Of a stretch of DNA of 64,000 nt, positions 43,679 through 52,918 are shown piece by piece. Source of the stretch: Alkalihalobacillus sp. AL-G (GTDB lineage Bacteria; Bacillota; Bacilli; Bacillales; Fictibacillaceae); NCBI RefSeq assembly GCF_030643805.1, contig NZ_CP094656.1, forward strand, positions 3,720,001 to 3,784,000. Reading direction: 5' to 3'. Each line of letters starts with the position of its first letter. Position 1 is the first letter of the stretch. The translations under genes were made by a program, and so were the position numbers. A model generated the notes under the pieces. It had not been told where the DNA came from. It did no database searches and saw only the letters and a program-made list of their open reading frames with translations.

Positions 43679-45223
43679 CTAACAGATGTTTCTCTGTAAA
43701 CGGACTTTAAGACCTATTTCAAACGTACGGTTCCAAGGGAGAAAGGTCGTACCTAGGTCAACCTCGTAATCTCGCAGCAGCTTTTGGACACCCTCCGTTT
43801 GGATCAAATTATCGTAGTTTTCAAGGAATCGATTTTCAACCACTTTTACTAGATCATTGACCTTTGACTCGGGGCCTGCCATTTCGTTCCGGACTTGCTG
43901 GCGAACGATTGTCTGATACAGATAATCATCGAAAAGCCGAAGCAGAATTTGTTCTTTCAACTTTTCATCAGATCGATCGAAACCCGATTTATGATGCACA
44001 TAATGCATTGCTGCTTGAGCTACAACCGTACCTATCGTGTTTCCGGCAGTATTCCACGCCCCGAATCCGACAAGGTGGCTCAAGACATCCGGTTCACCCA
44101 GAAGACGTGACATCATGACTGGATCCGCGCCATTCGCATAGGCGAGGTCAGCAACAGCTACCTTATAACCTTGCTTCTGATAGTAGACGAGTCTCCTGAT
44201 CCACTCTCCGACATCACGGCCATTCGTATTTACGTACTGCAGGTTTTTCTGAAGCGCCAAATCACCCTGTTGCTGTCCAGGGACATTGACTCCGAGGAGC
44301 AGGTCTGCGTCATTCACGGTTTCGACGGTATGACCACCAACAACATGAATTTGTCCTTTCACCGATTCCACAATCGGGCGATCTTCATACATCGCAGGCT
44401 TCAGCTTGCCTGTTTCTCCAGAGTAAAACGGATAGAATGTCGGTGCTTTTATAAATTCAGCTTCAAGAATCGCCCGAGCCGTCAATGTAGTCGCTACCTC
44501 ATCTGCTCCAGGATAAATGAATACGTTATTGAACAGATTCCGTTTCTCGACATCTGCTGAAAGCTGTTCCTGCTCACGGATATTCAATCCGTATTCCGAC
44601 GTGTCATCCTGTGGAAATACCAATATATCGATCAGCTTCTCCTCAACTTTTTCCAGCAGCTTTTTACTGATAGAAAAATTGCGTTCACGGGTTTGCAGGT
44701 AATCGTCCAAGATTTCACTTGGGATCCGACCATATAAATCATCGATCATTCGCTTCGATTCCTCTGAGGCTGTCCTTTGGAAGCAGTGCGTGTGGTAGGA
44801 GTATTGCCATATCTCCTCCCCATAACGATCCCAATAGTCTTTCTCTTCCTCATTCACGTAATTGTTGGATATTCGCATAGTTGCACTGAAGGCAAACAGC
44901 TTTTTTTCAGGATAGCGGCGTTTCAGCTGTAATACCTGTTCGATCCTGGACCATATCGTGGAGAATTCATCCTCGATGACTCTTGACGGAACGAGTCCGC
45001 CATATCCGATCATGTCCAGTGAAAGGATAAAGCCATCCACTTCACTTGCTACACGATCCAGCCATACCAGGAATTCACTTTGATCACCTGGCATTTTCAA
45101 AAAACCTAACTGGCCTCGGTCTGGTACAAGAACGTCCCAACCAGCAATCGCCGCAATTTGACCTGGGAGATCACGTGTGACCGGACGGGCATCTACAGGT
45201 ATAAGGGCAAGCTTTCGGTTCAT
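43679..45223 (-). CDS. DUF4127 family protein
   Basis: 514-residue cytoplasmic protein beginning ALIPVDARPVTRDLP. It contains DGFILSLDMIGYGGLVPSR, the VFPQDDTSEYG segment and GADEVATTLTARAILE, the recognised features of DUF4127. The family has no established reaction; it occurs beside sugar ABC transporters. ATG 45223 follows GTGGGG; a GTG four codons earlier is the other possible start. It is co-transcribed with sugar permeases upstream. Confidence 0.82.
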   Translation of the reverse strand: MNRKLALIPVDARPVTRDLPGQIAAIAGWDVLVPDRGQLGFLKMPGDQSEFLVWLDRVASEVDGFILSLDMIGYGGLVPSRVIEDEFSTIWSRIEQVLQLKRRYPEKKLFAFSATMRISNNYVNEEEKDYWDRYGEEIWQYSYHTHCFQRTASEESKRMIDDLYGRIPSEILDDYLQTRERNFSISKKLLEKVEEKLIDILVFPQDDTSEYGLNIREQEQLSADVEKRNLFNNVFIYPGADEVATTLTARAILEAEFIKAPTFYPFYSGETGKLKPAMYEDRPIVESVKGQIHVVGGHTVETVNDADLLLGVNVPGQQQGDLALQKNLQYVNTNGRDVGEWIRRLVYYQKQGYKVAVADLAYANGADPVMMSRLLGEPDVLSHLVGFGAWNTAGNTIGTVVAQAAMHYVHHKSGFDRSDEKLKEQILLRLFDDYLYQTIVRQQVRNEMAGPESKVNDLVKVVENRFLENYDNLIQTEGVQKLLRDYEVDLGTTFLPWNRTFEIGLKVRLQRNIC

Positions 45224-45302
45224 ATCAGTCCCCACTTTCTATGGTGCTGACAGATTTCCGTCCAAGTTTGAAAAACGATGTGATAGGCCCATGTATTCCC
45301 GC

Positions 45303-46208
45303 TCATCCTTTGACGGCTCCTTTTGTTGCACCAGCTATGAAATACCGCTGTAAAATGATGAACACCGTTATGATTGGAATAATGCTTAATATCGCTCCAG
45401 CAGCAATCAAGCGCCAGTTGGCAGAAAACAGTCCCGTCAATGTCTGAAGCCCGAGCGGCAGGGTATACATCGATTGATCATCTAAAATGATGAGAGGCCA
45501 CAAGAAGTCTCCCCATGCCATTACGAATGTAAAGATCGCCAGGGTTACCATAGAAGGCTTCACCAGCGGCATCAGAATACGCCAAAAGATTTGGAAGCTG
45601 TTCGCTCCATCCATTTTTGCCGATTCATCCAGCTCATATGGAATCGATAAGAATGACTGACGCATCAAAAAGACACCAAAGGCTGTTGTTGCATGGGGCA
45701 AAATCAATCCTGCGTAGGTATTTTTCAAGCCTAAATCAAGAGACAGGATATAGACCGGAATCATCAAAAGCTGGAACGGAATCATCATCGTAGATAAAAT
45801 CAAAATGAACATTACGTTTTTCCCTCTGAATTTCATCCGTGCCAATGGATAAGCCGCCATCGAACAGAAAATGATGTTCAATAACACGGTAAATACCGCA
45901 ACAACCGTACTGTTCCATAAATATTTCCAGAACGGGAACGCCTCCATCGCTGCAGGGAAGTTGGCGAATGTCAGGTCCTCTGGTATGAATTTTGGCGGAT
46001 ACGCAAAAATGTTTTCACTCCCAGACTTCAATGCCGTGGCTAGCAGCCAAACAAACGGACCGACCATCAATACCGAAATAAAGAGCAACAATGCATAGTT
46101 CAACACAGTCTTGGTTCTATTCTTGTTTTTCATTATCCGTTCGGTTTCCGGGACGGACTTGATGTAGGTATTCGGTTTGACGTCAGGTTTCGGTTTGTGC
46201 GCATTCAT
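45303..46208 (-). CDS. Carbohydrate ABC transporter permease (MalG/UgpE type)
   Basis: 301-residue permease with six helices. A long polar N-terminus precedes the first helix (about 37-57). The family loop is ELDESAKMDGANSFQIFWRI near 195 and the C-terminus ends in the FIAGATKGAVKG signature of MalG-type subunits. It pairs with the MalF-type gene 11 bp upstream. No ATPase gene is in the operon, so a shared MsmX-like ATPase elsewhere is expected. Confidence 0.92.
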   Translation of the reverse strand: MNAHKPKPDVKPNTYIKSVPETERIMKNKNRTKTVLNYALLLFISVLMVGPFVWLLATALKSGSENIFAYPPKFIPEDLTFANFPAAMEAFPFWKYLWNSTVVAVFTVLLNIIFCSMAAYPLARMKFRGKNVMFILILSTMMIPFQLLMIPVYILSLDLGLKNTYAGLILPHATTAFGVFLMRQSFLSIPYELDESAKMDGANSFQIFWRILMPLVKPSMVTLAIFTFVMAWGDFLWPLIILDDQSMYTLPLGLQTLTGLFSANWRLIAAGAILSIIPIITVFIILQRYFIAGATKGAVKG

Positions 46209-46219
46209 GTCTACCCCTC

Positions 46220-47098
46220 CTAAGCAACCGACTGTTCTCGTTTTCTAGTCAGAGTGATATTGATGATGGATACGATCAACGTAAGGATGAACAACACGAC
46301 TCCGGCGGCACTTGCATAGCCCATGTTCAGCTTGTCGAACGCCTCTTCATAAATGAAGAAAACGAGTGTTTTGGAGCTGTTCAATGGCCCCCCGCCTGTC
46401 ATGATGTAGATTTCTTCAAATACTTTCATCGCCGCAATCGAGGACATCACCGATACGATCACAATGGATGGCATCAACATCGGAATCGTTATCCGGGTAG
46501 TCTGTTGCCACCAATTTGCACCGTCGATCTTTGCTGCTTCATACAGGTTATACGGAATGGACTGTAATCCGGCTAAATAAATCACCATATAATACCCTAG
46601 GCCTTTCCATACTGTAACCGCCATCACCGCAAACAACGCAGTATTGGTTGAAGTCAACCAGTGGACGGGTTCATCAGTGACTCCAGTAAGATCAAGGATA
46701 TAGTTCATGACCCCTTGTTCCGCATATACCCATTCCCAAGCGATTCCTGCGACCACCATCGACGTAACAACCGGAATGTAATACGCCGAACGAAAGAAAC
46801 CGATCCCTTTGATTTTCTGATTCACTAATATGGCTAAAAATATCGGTAAAATGACAAGTGCAGGAACGACACAAATCAAATAGATGAAGGTTTGCTTCAA
46901 CGTTTTCCAAAACAATTCATCTTGAAAAAGCTTCTTATAGTTGTCCGTCCCGACAAAATTCGGATCAGGGACAATCATGTTATAGTCTGTAAAACTGAGC
47001 CAAATCGCTTGAAGCATCGGATAAAAGATGAAAGCTCCGAGAATCGTACAACCTGGCAGCAGGAATAAAAATGGTGTCCATGGCTTCTGTTTCATCAT
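46220..47098 (-). CDS. Carbohydrate ABC transporter permease (MalF/UgpA type)
   Basis: 292-residue permease: first helix FLFLLPGCTILGAFIFYPML, then TDYNMIVPDPNFVGTDNY, the family loop YNLYEAAKIDGANWWQQT and C-terminal helices. Two consecutive ATGs; the first overlaps the ROK stop as ATGA. GGAGGGG serves both. It forms the channel with the MalG-type protein. Confidence 0.92.
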   Translation of the reverse strand: MMKQKPWTPFLFLLPGCTILGAFIFYPMLQAIWLSFTDYNMIVPDPNFVGTDNYKKLFQDELFWKTLKQTFIYLICVVPALVILPIFLAILVNQKIKGIGFFRSAYYIPVVTSMVVAGIAWEWVYAEQGVMNYILDLTGVTDEPVHWLTSTNTALFAVMAVTVWKGLGYYMVIYLAGLQSIPYNLYEAAKIDGANWWQQTTRITIPMLMPSIVIVSVMSSIAAMKVFEEIYIMTGGGPLNSSKTLVFFIYEEAFDKLNMGYASAAGVVLFILTLIVSIINITLTRKREQSVA

Positions 47099-47997
47099 GT
47101 CCCCTCCTTGCTCAAGGAACCTAGTGCCAGCTTTACTGCCCCATAGATTCCAGCTTCATTACCTAACATCGCAGGCTTTACTTGGATCGGTACTCGGCGA
47201 TCCTGCAGCTTTTTTTCAAATAAATCCCAAAAGAAATCCTTTGACTCAACGACTCCTCCACCAACAATTACGATATCAGGATCGATACCATTTGAAATTG
47301 TCGTTAGGAATGTAACCAAATCATCGAAATAACGATTGATGACATGTTTCGCAGCTTGATTCCCCATGTTGAATTGTTCAAATACGTGCTTTCCATCTGT
47401 AACAGTATCCAACCCATTATCATGTGCCATCCGGACAAGAGCGGATCCGGAAAGGTACTGCTCGATACATCCTTGCTGTCCGCAGTTGCATGGTAGGCCA
47501 TCCGGGACAAAGATGGAATGCCCCCATTCCCCGCCTTGCCAGTTACGGCCATGGACGAGCTTGCCATTCATGACATTCGCACCGCCCACTCCTGTCCCCA
47601 GCGTCAACATGACAGCAGATTGATAGGTTCCGCTAATCCCTTTCCACAGTTCTCCTACCAGTGCGGTGTTTGCATCATTATCGACCACTACAGGTAAATC
47701 GTACCGCGTGCTTAGAAGGTCCTTAAGCTTCATACCTCCCCAGCCTGGGAGATTATCGGTTGCATAAACCACCTCTCCAGACGCTGCATTCACCCGGCCT
47801 GCGGTTCCGATTCCGATCGAGACTACTGGTACATCATCCATCAGTTGATCGATGACTTTGAATAGGGATGCTATGATTCCATCTCTGCCGTTATTTACAT
47901 CCGTCGGAGCATAGGATTGAGCGATCTTCTCTCCATTGCTGGTGAAAACCGCACCTTTGATCGTCGTTCCTCCAATGTCAACTCCCAAGATATTCAT
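47095..47997 (-). CDS. nanK: ROK family sugar kinase (probable N-acetylmannosamine kinase)
   Basis: 300-residue kinase with ATP site GVDIGGTTIKGAV, catalytic VVVDNDANTALVGEL, TLGTGVGGANVM, the GGEWGH histidine and the zinc motif CNCGQQGCIEQYLSG. ROK kinases phosphorylate glucose, ManNAc or GlcNAc. The adjacent NanE gene makes ManNAc the best guess; the symbol is inferred from context. ATG 47997 is best spaced from AGGTG; GTG 48006 and ATG 48003 are alternatives. It overlaps the next permease. Confidence 0.8.
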   Translation of the reverse strand: MNILGVDIGGTTIKGAVFTSNGEKIAQSYAPTDVNNGRDGIIASLFKVIDQLMDDVPVVSIGIGTAGRVNAASGEVVYATDNLPGWGGMKLKDLLSTRYDLPVVVDNDANTALVGELWKGISGTYQSAVMLTLGTGVGGANVMNGKLVHGRNWQGGEWGHSIFVPDGLPCNCGQQGCIEQYLSGSALVRMAHDNGLDTVTDGKHVFEQFNMGNQAAKHVINRYFDDLVTFLTTISNGIDPDIVIVGGGVVESKDFFWDLFEKKLQDRRVPIQVKPAMLGNEAGIYGAVKLALGSLSKEGT

Positions 47998-48010
47998 CCG
48001 CATCACCTGC

Positions 48011-48868
48011 TCAGTAAATCTTGTTGATCACGGCACGAGCTGTCCGTTCCTTGAACTCAAGGGATTTCTTCTTATTCCTGATTGCGATTCCTGTACAGAG
48101 AAGATCTATCACAAAAAGCTGGGAAATCTTCGCTGCCAGCGATCCCCCTTCAAGAGGAGACTCTTTACCACCGCTCAATAGAACGAGGTTCGCGACCTTC
48201 GTGATCGGAGAACGAGCATGATGTGTAATTGCGATTACGGTTGCTCCGCTATCTTCTGCAATTTTCAATGAATCGATCGTATCCTTCGTACTACCGGATA
48301 CACTGATACCTACGACCACATCTCCTTCCCCCAAGGTTGCAGCAGTCATTGCCTGGATATGGGAATCGATCACCGCATGTGTCCGTTTCCCTATTCTCAA
48401 CAACCGGTTTTCCGCATCCAATGCTGTCAATCCGGAGGTCCCTACACCGAAGAAGTGTATCGAGTTCGCCTCGTCCAATAATATAAGCGCGTCCTCTAAA
48501 ACCTCTTCATTAGTGATCGCTGCCGTCTCTTGAATTACATTGACTGTATTACGGGCAATCGCTTGCAATATCCCTCCTGCTTCATCAGGATCCTCACCTG
48601 GCGTACCGGTTCCATTTGCAAGGTCTTTTGCGATGGCCAATTTGAATTCCTGATATCCTTTGAACCCAACCTTCCGACAAAATCGCAGCACCGTCGTATC
48701 CCCAACATCTGCCGCATCGGCAAGGTCTGTCACGGAAAAATACATCACCTTTTCCATCTCTTCCAATACAATCTCAGCAACTTTCTGTTCTGATTTTGTA
48801 AGGGATGGAAAGTAACTGTTAATCAACCCTTTTAATCTTCCCTTTATAGTTAACTGGCTGTTCGCCAT
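48011..48868 (-). CDS. MurR/RpiR family transcriptional regulator
   Basis: 285-residue regulator. The N-terminal HTH_6 domain (about 1-75) has VTDLADAADVGDTTVLRFCR. The C-terminal SIS domain (about 125-255) has the sugar-phosphate site IHFFGVGTSGLTAL and VVVGISVSGSTKDTID. It probably senses ManNAc-6-phosphate or GlcNAc-6-phosphate and controls this operon. ATG 48868 has AAGGA upstream and overlaps the end of nanE by 50 bp. Confidence 0.9.
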   Translation of the reverse strand: MANSQLTIKGRLKGLINSYFPSLTKSEQKVAEIVLEEMEKVMYFSVTDLADAADVGDTTVLRFCRKVGFKGYQEFKLAIAKDLANGTGTPGEDPDEAGGILQAIARNTVNVIQETAAITNEEVLEDALILLDEANSIHFFGVGTSGLTALDAENRLLRIGKRTHAVIDSHIQAMTAATLGEGDVVVGISVSGSTKDTIDSLKIAEDSGATVIAITHHARSPITKVANLVLLSGGKESPLEGGSLAAKISQLFVIDLLCTGIAIRNKKKSLEFKERTARAVINKIY

Positions 48869-49559
48869 TTTGATCATCCTTTTTCAAATAATTTACATAT
48901 CGTTTCGTGATTTCTTGGGGTCTCGTTATCGCAGAACCGACAACAACAGCATATGCTCCTAAGCCTAAGGCATATTTCGCTTGTTCGGGTGAGTGAATCT
49001 TCCCTTCCGCAATCACAGGGATTCGTAGACGTGTCGCTAATCGTTCGATCAGTTCGAAGTCAGGTCCATCATTCTGTCGTGAATAGGGGGTATAACCTGA
49101 GAGTGTTGTGGAAACACAATCAAAACCCATTTGTTCGGCAAGAACTCCCTCCTCGAACGTCGATATATCAGCCATCACAATTTGACCTTTTGCTTTCAAA
49201 TAGTGAAGTAGTTCTTTCAAACTTACACCATCCGGGCGATGCCTGGTCGTTCCATCAAGAGCTACCATATTGACACCGGTATCAATCAATAAATCGACTT
49301 CGGTTTTTGAAGGTGTAATATACACGTTACTGTCAGGGTAGACCTTTTTGATCAATCCGATGATGGGAATCCTGGTCACCTTCTGTATTTCCTCGATATC
49401 TGAACCACCGTTCGCTCTGATAGCAGATGCCCCACCAATCTCTGCTGCTAGTGCCATCTTAGCCATAGTTTCTGCTCCGTGTAACGGTTCATCCTCCAGA
49501 GCCTGACATGATACGATCAATGCTCCTTCTAATTTTCTGAATAAATCTGTCTTGTTCAT
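48819..49559 (-). CDS. nanE: N-acetylmannosamine-6-phosphate 2-epimerase
   Basis: 246-residue TIM-barrel enzyme that turns ManNAc-6-phosphate into GlcNAc-6-phosphate. IVSCQALEDEPLHG at the start, ASAIRANGGSDI, the lysine in IGLIKKVYPDSNVYITP, VALDGTTRHRP and the glutamate in VIAEGKIHSPEQ are the expected active-site blocks. The C-terminus has about 15 extra residues that overlap the rpiR-type gene. The sialate lyase NanA is not in this window, so free ManNAc rather than sialic acid may be the entry sugar. Confidence 0.93.
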   Translation of the reverse strand: MNKTDLFRKLEGALIVSCQALEDEPLHGAETMAKMALAAEIGGASAIRANGGSDIEEIQKVTRIPIIGLIKKVYPDSNVYITPSKTEVDLLIDTGVNMVALDGTTRHRPDGVSLKELLHYLKAKGQIVMADISTFEEGVLAEQMGFDCVSTTLSGYTPYSRQNDGPDFELIERLATRLRIPVIAEGKIHSPEQAKYALGLGAYAVVVGSAITRPQEITKRYVNYLKKDDQNGEQPVNYKGKIKRVD

Positions 49560-49590
49560 TTCTCCACCACCGTATCCACTCGATGATTGT

Positions 49591-49625
49591 AAAAAAGAAG
49601 AAGGGGAAACGGTTCCCCATCTTCT
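49591..49625 (-). terminator. Leaky terminator between binding-protein and nanE genes
   Basis: AAGATGGGGAA/TTTCCCCTTCTT stem followed on the minus strand by TTTTTT. Its position inside the operon suggests that the binding protein is made in excess over downstream genes. Confidence 0.8.
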
Positions 49626-49632
49626 CTTCTCT

Positions 49633-50922
49633 TTAGTTGCTCAGTACTTCGTTCCACTTCTGTTCCGCTTGTTCCAATGCCTCGTCTACAGACATTTCAT
49701 CCAGCATCGCTGCTTGTAAGGCTTCGAAAATCGATGTTTTCAGTTCCTCATAGTTCTTCATGGGTGGGATCAATACTTCACTATCCTTCAGCTGCTTTGC
49801 AGAAACGATTCGTGCCTTATCGATCGGTGTTGGGTTTTCTGGAAGTTCACTGAAGAATGGATCATCCATGGCCGATTCGATAGATGGTAGAATCGGTACG
49901 ATTTTATCGAATTCAACTTGATTTTCCGCATTGGTCATGAATAGTGAAAACTTAACCGCTTCTTCTTGATGTTCCGATTGCTTCGGTACGACAAGATTCA
50001 TTGCTGCTACATTCTTTTTACCGGTTTCACCTGTCAGCTGAGTAGAACTGCGAGTCACTTCCAAAATATCCGGTGCATTTTCTTTGATTTTATCCAGGAA
50101 TTGAGGACCAGAGGCTAAAATAGCAAGCTGTCCAGCTTGATACATATCAATCGCTTTTCCGTGACCTTCTGTAAGTACTTCACGTGGAATCAATTCATTT
50201 TGATATAGATCGACGAAAAGCTGGAATGCTTCCTTCCCTTCTGGTGAATTGAAAGCCGCCTTCGTCATATCTTCATTGGTCAAGTCTGCTCCCATCATGA
50301 CCATCGTCTCTAGCAGATGGCTTCCATCAAGCGCAGGGAAGAATGCGTATTTACCTGTTTCTTCTTTTATCGTTTTCGCGACTTCATACACTTCGTTGAA
50401 CGTTTTTGGCGGGTTATCCGGATCAAGTCCAGCGTCTTCAAACATTTTTGTATTGTACATTGTTACCTGTGTCGACAAGTACCACGGGATACCGAATGTT
50501 TCCCCATCGAAGGTGTTAGACTTCCAAACACCTTCAAAATACTTATCTCGAGCGTCCGCTGGAACCGCTTCGTTCATATTGACCAGTGCATCGAGCTCTG
50601 CTAATTTCGATGCGAATTGCGGGTTCAGGTTCGCAACATCTGGAGCGGTTTTCGATGCAACAGCGGCAAGAATTTTCTTCTCCATGTCTGCCCAAGGCAC
50701 GTCAACCCATTTCACCTTGATGTTCGGATTTTCTTTTTCAAAGTCATCAATTACACCATTGATATATTCATCAAACGTCGGTGATAACTGCATGGTCCAG
50801 AATTCGATTTCTACCTTCTCGTTCTTATCCGAGTCCTTGTCCTTCGAGACCTCATCTGAATTCGAGCATGCCACTGCAAACAATAAGCTCATGATCATCA
50901 GTATTGAGAAAAATTTTTTCAT
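49633..50922 (-). CDS. Sugar-binding lipoprotein of ABC transporter (SBP family 1)
   Basis: 429 residues. The signal peptide ends in a VAC lipobox (cysteine about 19), then an acidic tether. SBP_bac_1 features: IEFWTMQLSPTFDEYI, FEKENPNIKVKWVDVPW, then APDVANLNPQFASKL and FGIPWYLSTQVTMYN. It feeds the MalF/MalG-type permeases downstream. GGGGG precedes the ATG. It is separated from nanE by a terminator-like hairpin. The sugar is inferred as an N-acetylated amino sugar from NanE and the ROK kinase. Confidence 0.92.
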   Translation of the reverse strand: MKKFFSILMIMSLLFAVACSNSDEVSKDKDSDKNEKVEIEFWTMQLSPTFDEYINGVIDDFEKENPNIKVKWVDVPWADMEKKILAAVASKTAPDVANLNPQFASKLAELDALVNMNEAVPADARDKYFEGVWKSNTFDGETFGIPWYLSTQVTMYNTKMFEDAGLDPDNPPKTFNEVYEVAKTIKEETGKYAFFPALDGSHLLETMVMMGADLTNEDMTKAAFNSPEGKEAFQLFVDLYQNELIPREVLTEGHGKAIDMYQAGQLAILASGPQFLDKIKENAPDILEVTRSSTQLTGETGKKNVAAMNLVVPKQSEHQEEAVKFSLFMTNAENQVEFDKIVPILPSIESAMDDPFFSELPENPTPIDKARIVSAKQLKDSEVLIPPMKNYEELKTSIFEALQAAMLDEMSVDEALEQAEQKWNEVLSN

Positions 50923-50963
50923 GACGATCCCCCTCTGGATTTTTTAATGAGTTATATGCAAAC

Positions 50964-51683
50964 TTACTTTGTCAGAAAGTAAGTGATTGCCTTTTGCAAA
51001 TTCTGGCGCCAAAATTCCCAGGAATGCTCTTCGTCCTTTTCGACGTACTCAACCTGGACTTGTAAGTGTAGTAGGCGTTTGTTCAGCTTCCGGTTTTCCG
51101 TCAGGATCCGGAGTTTCTGACCAGTCAACGGTGATACGAAATCATCTTCCTTAAGACCGACCAATTGATAGACCTTCCAATGCATGACCTGTTCTGGAAG
51201 TGATTCACCTAATAGTTTCACTGGTTCATAGGCTGTCGATTGTAACAAGAGATGTGTGAATCGTTCTGGTTGTTCGGCGGCGATACTGACGTTAACGAGT
51301 GCTGCAAGTGAATCACCAAGCACTCCGACTTTATGTAGTCCCTTAGTGGACGGTATGTGTGCTGGATAAAACTCCTCATGGAAAAAGGCGACAAACCTTT
51401 TATGATCTGCTTGGTTCGGATGATAGTAATGGTACCGAGCCCATGAATCACCTGGGTGGATCATATATGCATCAAGCTGTCCTTTGAAATTGGTCTCCTT
51501 CACAACCGTCTGTAAGCTCTGTTCAAAGGATCCAAGCTCCAAATAATCCACTCCATCCTGGACAAACAGGACAACTCGTTCACCAGTTTCACAGCTTTGG
51601 TATCCCAAATGGTGAAAGGTGATCTTCTGTTGCAGAATCCGGCTCGAGAAAGCGTTTTCAGTTTTTGTGAAAATAAGTACCAC
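50964..51683 (-). CDS. Putative esterase (enterochelin-esterase/YbbA-like)
   Basis: About 239 residues of the esterase-D type alpha/beta hydrolases. YMIHPGDSWARYHYYHPNQADHKR-like segments precede the nucleophile elbow VGVLGDSLAALV (serine about 119 here); a DDF acid region and the histidine in EEHSWEFW follow. The start is unclear: GTG 51683 has no ribosome site, while AGGTGG ideally precedes an ATT codon at 51674. No ATG lies near. It is first in the amino-sugar operon and could deacylate the imported compound. Function not proven. Confidence 0.72.
   Translation of the reverse strand: MVLIFTKTENAFSSRILQQKITFHHLGYQSCETGERVVLFVQDGVDYLELGSFEQSLQTVVKETNFKGQLDAYMIHPGDSWARYHYYHPNQADHKRFVAFFHEEFYPAHIPSTKGLHKVGVLGDSLAALVNVSIAAEQPERFTHLLLQSTAYEPVKLLGESLPEQVMHWKVYQLVGLKEDDFVSPLTGQKLRILTENRKLNKRLLHLQVQVEYVEKDEEHSWEFWRQNLQKAITYFLTK
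51647..51660. promoter_or_regulatory. cre (CcpA) site in start of amino-sugar operon
   Basis: TGAAAACGCTTTCT (minus strand) matches the cre consensus TGWAARCGYTWNCW at every position. It lies within the first codons of the esterase gene, a usual place for roadblock repression by CcpA. Confidence 0.7.
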
Positions 51684-51788
51684 CTCGTCATTTGTGGTTA
51701 CTATTAATCTATCACAAAATTTCAGAAAAATGAATATATTTTTCAAAAAAATCATTTTGAGTGGAGAAACCCTCCTAAAACGAACCAA

Positions 51789-52068
51789 ATTTATAGTTAC
51801 AAATTACAACTGTTGTAAATTACCACGGAAAGCTTAGGATTACTTTTAAAAAGTCTTAAAAGCTATGCGATCCAAGGTTTATTAATCGAAATTGAACTTT
51901 AAGAATAATATCGAAAGAAAATCTCCTTTACGCCACCTTCCCTTAAAATCTTTAAAGTGGTGTTTTAATCCATCACGATTCCCTAATAGAAATTCGACTT
52001 TCTTCGGGCGGATGCAGACTATTATACTCTTACAAATTTCGACTAAGGAAAGAACATCTTTTAACGGA
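51789..52068. other. Intergenic region between amino-sugar and acyl-CoA clusters
   Basis: AT-rich spacer that must hold the promoter of the amino-sugar operon. It contains repeat copy C (52003-52041). No coding frame with a ribosome site was found. Confidence 0.5.
52003..52041 (+). repeat. Dispersed intergenic repeat, copy C
   Basis: TTCGGGCGGATGCAGACTAT followed by TATACTCTTACAAATTTCG; a diverged copy of the element at 11826, 38736 and 62262. Confidence 0.55.
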
Positions 52069-52115
52069 AAAATAAGAACACCTCCAAACCATTTTCAAAT
52101 GATTTGAAGGTGTTC
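52069..52115 (-). terminator. Terminator of acyl-CoA operon
   Basis: GAACACCTTCAAA/TTTGGAGGTGTTC stem followed on the minus strand by TTATTTTT. Confidence 0.85.
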
Positions 52116-52141
52116 AATTGTAAATCCCACCTATTAACTTC

Positions 52142-52918
52142 CTATTCACCTACAAACTTCGGCTCCCGCTTATCAAAAAATGCTTCTGTTCCCTCTACTT
52201 TATCTTTTGTTCCAAACAATACTGCTTGGAGGGCTTTCTCTAACGCCAAGCCGGTTGAAAGATCAGCTGTCGCACTCTCATTTAGAGCAATCTTAGCTAA
52301 TTTTAAAGCGACAGGAGGCTTACTGGCTAGTTCAGATGCCAGCGAATAAACCTTATCCATCAGGAATTCATGCTCTACAACTTCATTCACTAAACCGATC
52401 CGATAGGCCTCATCTGCACTTATGATTTTACCTGTTAGGATAAGCTCCTTTGCATGCTGTAACCCAACAATTTTCGTTAGTTGTTGGGTCCCCCCTCCAG
52501 CGGGCAGGATACCAAGATTGATTTCAGGCTGACCCATTTTCGCCCTACTGCTTGCAATTCTAAAGTCACAAGCAGTCATCAATTCGCACCCTCCCCCAAG
52601 TGCGTAGCCGTTTACAGCTGCGATGATCGGTTTATATGATTTGTAAAGTTCGAGCAATACATCCTGAACTGCCGATCCGTAGATATCAAGTGGTTTTCTA
52701 TCCTTGATCCATTTTATATCTGCCCCAGCTGCGAATGATTTATCTCCTGCACCAGTCAAGACAATCACTCTTACCTCCCCATCATCATTTAAATGCCTGA
52801 TGGCTGCTCTTAACTCTTCCCAGCTTTCTACATCTAATGAATTCCGTTGCTCAGGCCGGTTTATGGTTATCGTCCCGATATTGTTCTGGACATCAATTAA
52901 CAGGTGTTTTCGTTCCAT
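52142..52918 (-). CDS. Enoyl-CoA hydratase/isomerase (crotonase)
   Basis: 258-residue cytoplasmic enzyme that adds water to enoyl-CoA. Oxyanion-hole blocks GDKSFAAGADIKWIK (about 57-71) and NGYALGGGCELMTACD (about 98-113) are intact. Catalytic glutamates are expected at about 111 and 131 (MGQPEINLGILPAGGGTQ); both are present. It starts inside the end of the dehydrogenase gene (26-bp overlap) with a weak AGAG site, so it probably relies on translational coupling. It is the last gene of the operon. Confidence 0.92.
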   Translation of the reverse strand: MERKHLLIDVQNNIGTITINRPEQRNSLDVESWEELRAAIRHLNDDGEVRVIVLTGAGDKSFAAGADIKWIKDRKPLDIYGSAVQDVLLELYKSYKPIIAAVNGYALGGGCELMTACDFRIASSRAKMGQPEINLGILPAGGGTQQLTKIVGLQHAKELILTGKIISADEAYRIGLVNEVVEHEFLMDKVYSLASELASKPPVALKLAKIALNESATADLSTGLALEKALQAVLFGTKDKVEGTEAFFDKREPKFVGE

